The notes under the pieces: generated by a model
Told to the model about the DNA's origin: nothing
The model's database searches: none
What the model saw: only the letters and a program-made list of their open reading frames with translations
Assembly (NCBI GenBank): GCA_004298045.1
Contig: SCRM01000016.1
Coordinates: forward strand, 310,001 to 374,000
DNA from: Rhodanobacter sp.
GTDB taxonomy: Bacteria > Pseudomonadota > Gammaproteobacteria > Xanthomonadales > Rhodanobacteraceae
Length of the DNA: 64,000 nucleotides
Reading direction: 5' to 3'
Shown: positions 59,883 to 64,000 of the stretch, piece by piece
How the letters are laid out: the number at the start of each line of letters is the position of its first letter
Position numbering within the stretch: the first letter of the stretch is position 1
Position numbers and translations under genes: made by a program

Positions 59883-60785
59883 TCACGTCAGCGCGTCGCC
59901 GCTGGTGGCCCGCAGCAGCAACTGGTTCAGCGGCCCAACCGGGTGGTCGTGCTGGGCGGTGATCGCGTAGAAGTGCTCGGTCAACTGCGGCGAGCGGCCA
60001 ACGCTCACCAGCACGCCGGAGCGCAGTTCGTCCTGCACCACCACTTCAGGCAGCACGGTGATCCAGCCGCTGTCGCGCGCCACCAGGCGCAGCATGGTCA
60101 TATCGTCGATCTCGGCCCGCAGGTTCGGCGCCACGCCGGCGGCAAAGCACAGCGCGTCGAACTGGGTCCGCACGCTGTGCCGCGCGCTGGGCAGCGCCAC
60201 CTCCACGCCGGCAAGATCACGCGGCACCTCAAGCGTGGTGCCCGCCCAGCGATCGGCGCGCCCCACCAGCGAAATCACCTGGCTGCCGAGAAAACGCGAA
60301 GACACCGGACGGGTCGGGTCGGACGGTACCGGCTCGTTGGCCAGCACCACGTCGAGCTGATGGCGCAGCAGGCGGGCCACCAGCCCTTCGAGCGAGCCGG
60401 AATCCACCGACAGCACCACACTGGGGTCGGCAAACAGGGGCCGCAACCAGTTGACCTGGAAATTGCGCGACATGGTGGCCACGCTGCCCACGCGCACGCG
60501 CACGTTGCCTTCGCTGCGGCCATCCAGCCAGCCGAGCATCTGCTCGCCCAGCTCGAAAATGCTGTCAGCATAGGCAAACACGCGCTGGCCGGTGGCGGTC
60601 AATTCCAGCCCACGCCCGCGGCGATCGAACAGCGGCTTGCCCAGGCGCTGCTCCAATTGTCTGATCTGGGTGGACAACGCCGACTGCGAGGTGTGGATTT
60701 GTTCTGCGGTGCGCGTCAACGAGCCCTCTTTGGCTACCCACCAGAAGTAGAACAAGTGCTTGAAATTCAGCTTGTTGATATCCAC
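59883..60785 (-). CDS. LysR-type regulator (NhaR-like), divergent from dabBA
   Basis: A 300-residue LysR protein. The N-terminus KLNFKHLFYFWWVAKEGSLT is characteristic of the NhaR-like subgroup, followed by the helix-turn-helix AAEQIHTSQSALSTQIRQLE-type (here RTAEQIHTSQSALSTQ). A GTG start at 60785 with GAGGAAAG upstream is preferred over the ATG at 60815, which lacks a good site. It is divergent from dabB, and such regulators often accompany DAB operons, so it probably controls inorganic carbon uptake. Confidence 0.88.
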   Translation of the reverse strand: MDINKLNFKHLFYFWWVAKEGSLTRTAEQIHTSQSALSTQIRQLEQRLGKPLFDRRGRGLELTATGQRVFAYADSIFELGEQMLGWLDGRSEGNVRVRVGSVATMSRNFQVNWLRPLFADPSVVLSVDSGSLEGLVARLLRHQLDVVLANEPVPSDPTRPVSSRFLGSQVISLVGRADRWAGTTLEVPRDLAGVEVALPSARHSVRTQFDALCFAAGVAPNLRAEIDDMTMLRLVARDSGWITVLPEVVVQDELRSGVLVSVGRSPQLTEHFYAITAQHDHPVGPLNQLLLRATSGDALT

Positions 60786-60815
60786 TGTTCTTTCCTCTAG
60801 AACGATGTTGCACAA

Positions 60816-60828
60816 TAAATATAATTTA
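60816..60828. promoter_or_regulatory. AT-rich dyad in the LysR/dabB gap
   Basis: TAAATATAATTTA is a perfect dyad in an otherwise GC-rich region, placed midway between the divergent starts; it fits a LysR-type box (T-N11-A). Confidence 0.55.
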
Positions 60829-60879
60829 CAGAACCCGTAAGACCAACAAAAATGCGCCCGGCGTTTGACGAGGTGCGCA

Positions 60880-62475
60880 ATGAGCGAGTGGTACGCGGCA
60901 AACTTTGCGGTAGGCCTGATTCCGGCGCTGCTGATGGTGGCGGCAGCGCTGCGGGCCTACGCCAGCGGCCACACCCTGCCACGGCACATGTGGCGTACCT
61001 TCAACGCGCTGGCGCTGCTGGCGCTGGCGTTTGCCGCCGCGGCACTGGTGCTCGAACTACTGGCGGCACACAGCGGCCACGCGGTCACCACCGGCATCGG
61101 CAACTGGCTGGCGATAAACCAGTTTGGCACCTGGGTGAGCCTGCTGGTGCAGCTCCTCGGCGCCGCGATCGGCATCTACTCCTCCAAACATCTCGAAGGC
61201 GAACCACGCCAACGGGTCTACATCGCCGCGCTGGCCGCTGTACTGGCTTCGGTGCACCTGTTGCTGCTGGCCAACCACTGGGTGGTGCTGATCGCCGCGT
61301 GGGCGGCGATCGAGTGGGCCATGCACTACCTCCTGTGCTTCTATCGGGACCGGCCGTTCGCGCTGCTCGCCGCGCACAAGAAAATGGTCACTGATCGCGG
61401 CGCCGACGTGCTGCTGGTTATCGCCGCGCTGCTGGCCTGGCGCGAGGTGGGCAGCGGCTCGCTGACCGACCTGTGGGCGTACCTGGCCGCCGGCCACGCA
61501 TCGCCGACACTGGCGTGGAGCGGCGTATGCCTCGCGCTGGCGGTGATTGCCCGCACCGCCCTGATGCCGGTGCACGGCTGGCTGGTGCAGGTAATGGAGG
61601 CGCCGACGCCGGTTTCCGCCCTGTTGCATGCCGGGGTGGTCAACCTCGGTGGCTACGTGCTGGTGCTGTTCGCGCCGCTGCTCGGCGTGGCGCTGGCCGC
61701 GCGCTGGCTACTGGTGGTGTTCGGCCTGGTCTCCGCCGTGGTCGCCGGCCTGGTGCTGCTCACGCGCGTCAGCCAAAAAGTGCACCTGGCGTGGTCCACC
61801 ATCGCGCAGATGGGTTTCATGCTGCTGGAGTGCGGACTGGGCCTGTACCTGTTTGCCGCACTGCATCTCCTGGGACACTCGCTGTACAAGGCGCACAACT
61901 TCCTGAACGCATCGAGTGCGGTGAAGGAAACCAGCCGCAAGCTCATCACTGGCGAGGTCGAGAACTCGCACGCAAGCATGTTGCTGGCGGTGCCGGTGGC
62001 GCTGGCCATCGTGCTGGCCTTCCGTCTGCTGGCCGGCAATCATGCCTGGCCGTGGTGGTGGGCCGGCGTGCTGGCACTGGCCTGGGCGCCGCTGCTGTGG
62101 GTGCCCAAGGCCTCGCGCGAGCGCACCGGCACGGTGGCCGTGCGACTGGCCACTGCGCTGGGTACCGCGGTGGCCCTGACCGTGGCCGCCTGCCTTGTCG
62201 ACCGGGCGCCGATCGGCGCCAGCGAAGCGCCGCTGGCCGGCGCCGGCATCGTGGCGCTGGTCGGCATGACGTTGATGTATCTGGAAATGGTCGCCTTCCA
62301 GGTCTGGCCGCACGCGATCCGCACCTTGCGCCGCTGGGTCTACGCCGGTTTCTACATGGACGAGGGCTACACCCACTGGGTGCTGCGCCTGTGGCCCACC
62401 CGTTGGGCCGGGGTGGAGAGCTGCGCGGTGGTGACGCCCGCGTCCACTGGCACCTGTGCCCGTTCAGAGGCCTGA
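60880..62475 (+). CDS. dabB: DabB, proton-conducting subunit of the DAB inorganic carbon pump
   Basis: A 531-residue polytopic protein of the NuoL/MrpA antiporter superfamily. Typical stretches are VVLIAAWAAIEWAMHYLL, MPVHGWLVQVMEAPTPVSALLHAGVVNLGGY and LGHSLYKAHNFLNAS. With DabA it forms a complex that couples cation (proton) flow to directional hydration of CO2 to bicarbonate in the cytoplasm. The start at MSEWYAANFAVG has GAGG upstream. dabA begins 5 bases after its stop. Confidence 0.93.
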   Translation: MSEWYAANFAVGLIPALLMVAAALRAYASGHTLPRHMWRTFNALALLALAFAAAALVLELLAAHSGHAVTTGIGNWLAINQFGTWVSLLVQLLGAAIGIYSSKHLEGEPRQRVYIAALAAVLASVHLLLLANHWVVLIAAWAAIEWAMHYLLCFYRDRPFALLAAHKKMVTDRGADVLLVIAALLAWREVGSGSLTDLWAYLAAGHASPTLAWSGVCLALAVIARTALMPVHGWLVQVMEAPTPVSALLHAGVVNLGGYVLVLFAPLLGVALAARWLLVVFGLVSAVVAGLVLLTRVSQKVHLAWSTIAQMGFMLLECGLGLYLFAALHLLGHSLYKAHNFLNASSAVKETSRKLITGEVENSHASMLLAVPVALAIVLAFRLLAGNHAWPWWWAGVLALAWAPLLWVPKASRERTGTVAVRLATALGTAVALTVAACLVDRAPIGASEAPLAGAGIVALVGMTLMYLEMVAFQVWPHAIRTLRRWVYAGFYMDEGYTHWVLRLWPTRWAGVESCAVVTPASTGTCARSEA

Positions 62476-62480
62476 TCGTC

Positions 62481-64000
62481 ATGCCAAACCAGACTGCCAT
62501 GGCCACCTCTCTCACCGCTGCTACCGACGACGCCGCCCTGCAAGCCGCCATCACCGGCGCCTGCGCCAGCATCATGGCGGCGTGGCCGCTGGATCAGGCG
62601 GTGGCCGTCAACCCGCACTGGCGGCGCGTCGGCCGGCCCATCCGCCAAGTCGCCGCGCAGCTGGCGGTGCTGGGCGATTTCCGCGTGTTTCCGGCGCGCG
62701 ACTACATTCGGCGCGAGTGGAATGCCGGGCGTATCCGCCGCGCCGACCTCGACGTCGCCCTGCAGGTTCACGCCACCCACGAGCCCTGTGCGACCACCGC
62801 GGAACAATGCATCGCCGAGCTGGCCAAGCCGCTGCACGTGGCGCAGGAGCCGCTGCTGGTCGATCTGCTCGACGACCCGGTGCAACAGAACCTGCGCTGG
62901 CCGTGGCGCGCGGCGATCGTGTTCCAGCTGAGCCAGATGTGCGCCACCTATTTCGACCGCCACCAGGCCGACTGGCGCGCTGCCGGCAACCCGAGCCTGT
63001 ACGGGTTCTGGCGCGAAAGCGCGGTGCGCGACCACGGTCTGGGTTCGATGCTCGGCCTGCCCGGCCTTGCCCGCGAGCTGCACCAGTTGCCCGTGCAGGC
63101 GGACGCAGCCGCGCGCTGGGCGATCGCCGAACTGGGCTTGCCGCCGGCCGCGTGGCAAGAACATTTCAAGGCGCTGCTGCTGTCGATCAACGGCTGGGCC
63201 TCGTGGTGCGCGTACATCCAGTGGCAGAAGGTGCCCTCCGAGCAAACCGATCTGCGCCTGCCCGAACTGCTCATTGCCCGCCTGGTGTGGGAGGCGGTAC
63301 TGGCGCGCTGCGTTGCGCCGGATTGCCGGCGTGCCGCGCTGGCCACGCTGGCATCGAGCTGGGCCGACTTCGACGCCCGTGTCGCCGCCGCCGATGCCGC
63401 GCTGGTGGTGGACGAACTGTGGCAGCAGGCGCTCGAGGCCAGCTACCAGCGCGAGCTGGCCGACAAATTGCGCACGCCGGTTGCCCCGGTTGCGCCCACC
63501 GCGCCTGAGGCGCAGGCCGTGTTCTGCATCGACACCCGCAGCGAACCGATGCGGCGCGCGCTCGAAACCAGCTACCCGCAAGTGGAAACCCGCGCGTTTG
63601 CCGGGTTCTTCGGCATTCCCATCCACTACAACCTCCTGGGTACCGACATCCGCCGGCCGCAATTGCCGGGTCTGGCCTACCCCAGCATCGCGGTGCAGGA
63701 AGTGGTGACTGCCCCCGGCGAAAGCGCCGCCGACGAGGCCCGACTGGCGCACACGCGCAGCGCACGCTGGAAATATCTCGCCCGCTTCGATCAGTGGCTG
63801 GGCACCGTGCGCTGGCCGAGCGCGACGTTCTCGTTCGTCGAGTCGTTCGGCGTGGGCTACCTTGGCAAGATCGCGCACTGGATTCGTCCACCGGCCGGCC
63901 CGCGCGTCAGCGCCGACCGCCTTGGCCTGCCGGCCGCGGTGCAGGCGCAGGTGCGCCCGCAGATCGTCGGCCTCGACCCGGCGCAAAGAGTCGAGCTGGC
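62481..64000 (+). CDS. dabA: DabA, carbonic-anhydrase-like subunit (3' end outside window)
   Basis: 506 residues are visible of a DUF2309/DabA protein; the frame runs off the right edge. Family marks are VAVNPHWRRVGRPI near the start and the zinc-site motif FCIDTRSEPMRRALE, with Cys349 and Asp351 corresponding to the catalytic Cys351/Asp353 known from Halothiobacillus DabA2. FAGFFGIPIHYNLLG follows, as in the family. The remaining zinc ligands (His and Cys near 524 and 539) lie outside the window. It is cytoplasmic, bound to DabB. Confidence 0.93.
   Translation, partial: MPNQTAMATSLTAATDDAALQAAITGACASIMAAWPLDQAVAVNPHWRRVGRPIRQVAAQLAVLGDFRVFPARDYIRREWNAGRIRRADLDVALQVHATHEPCATTAEQCIAELAKPLHVAQEPLLVDLLDDPVQQNLRWPWRAAIVFQLSQMCATYFDRHQADWRAAGNPSLYGFWRESAVRDHGLGSMLGLPGLARELHQLPVQADAAARWAIAELGLPPAAWQEHFKALLLSINGWASWCAYIQWQKVPSEQTDLRLPELLIARLVWEAVLARCVAPDCRRAALATLASSWADFDARVAAADAALVVDELWQQALEASYQRELADKLRTPVAPVAPTAPEAQAVFCIDTRSEPMRRALETSYPQVETRAFAGFFGIPIHYNLLGTDIRRPQLPGLAYPSIAVQEVVTAPGESAADEARLAHTRSARWKYLARFDQWLGTVRWPSATFSFVESFGVGYLGKIAHWIRPPAGPRVSADRLGLPAAVQAQVRPQIVGLDPAQRVEL

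Overview
The window is GC-rich, densely coded DNA from a gammaproteobacterium. Several things point to the Xanthomonadales, most likely Rhodanobacteraceae (Rhodanobacter/Dyella/Frateuria type); this is an inference from style, not from a database search. The clues are the rpsF-rpsR-rplI-dnaB-radA and rpsT/murJ-ribF-ileS-lspA gene orders, and many intergenic copies of a GGGATTCGGGATT-type inverted repeat and of a REP-like 'GTAGGAGC' element. There is no prophage, insertion sequence or CRISPR array.

Region 1 (1-24375, all on the minus strand) is the most unusual part. Read in its own direction it starts at a textbook sigma-54 promoter (24263-24277) with two perfect dyads upstream. It then encodes a periplasmic adaptor, one MacB/LolD-type ATPase, a TolC-type outer-membrane channel, and five consecutive pairs of MacB/FtsX-type permeases: ten permease genes, each pair made of an 'A' type (MFGYYLDLAL-like start) and a 'B' type. 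A DUF559 nuclease-like gene sits inside the array. The block ends with a frameshifted small lipoprotein gene, an NtrC-type response regulator, a small exported protein and an NtrY-like histidine kinase. The regulator carries a GAYTGA loop, so it probably activates the sigma-54 promoter at the head of the block. One ATPase/adaptor/channel set apparently serves five alternative permease heterodimers. After it comes a large signalling protein (extracellular solute-binding, three PAS, degenerate GGDEF, EAL) cut by the window edge.

Region 2 (24376-41700) holds a divergent LysR regulator/YeiH exporter pair, tsaB, an FMN-dependent L-lactate dehydrogenase, a ferredoxin-NADP reductase-like enzyme, a BtuF-like cobalamin-binding protein without signal peptide, a YyaL-type thioredoxin-domain protein, a YoaA/DinG helicase, a TPR lipoprotein, penicillin-binding protein 1b and a GH17-GT2 beta-glucan synthase. 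A 0.9-kb non-coding stretch (32490-33396) is a large imperfect palindrome with two perfect 15-bp hairpins.

Region 3 (41700-59880) is mostly housekeeping: an M16 peptidase, tRNA-Thr(CGU), lspA-ileS-ribF-murJ, divergent rpsT, radA-dnaB, the rpsF-rpsR-rplI ribosomal operon, asnS, a MalM-like lipoprotein and a small membrane protein.

Region 4 (59883-64000) is a divergent NhaR-like LysR regulator and a dabB-dabA operon for dissolved inorganic carbon accumulation; dabA runs off the right edge.
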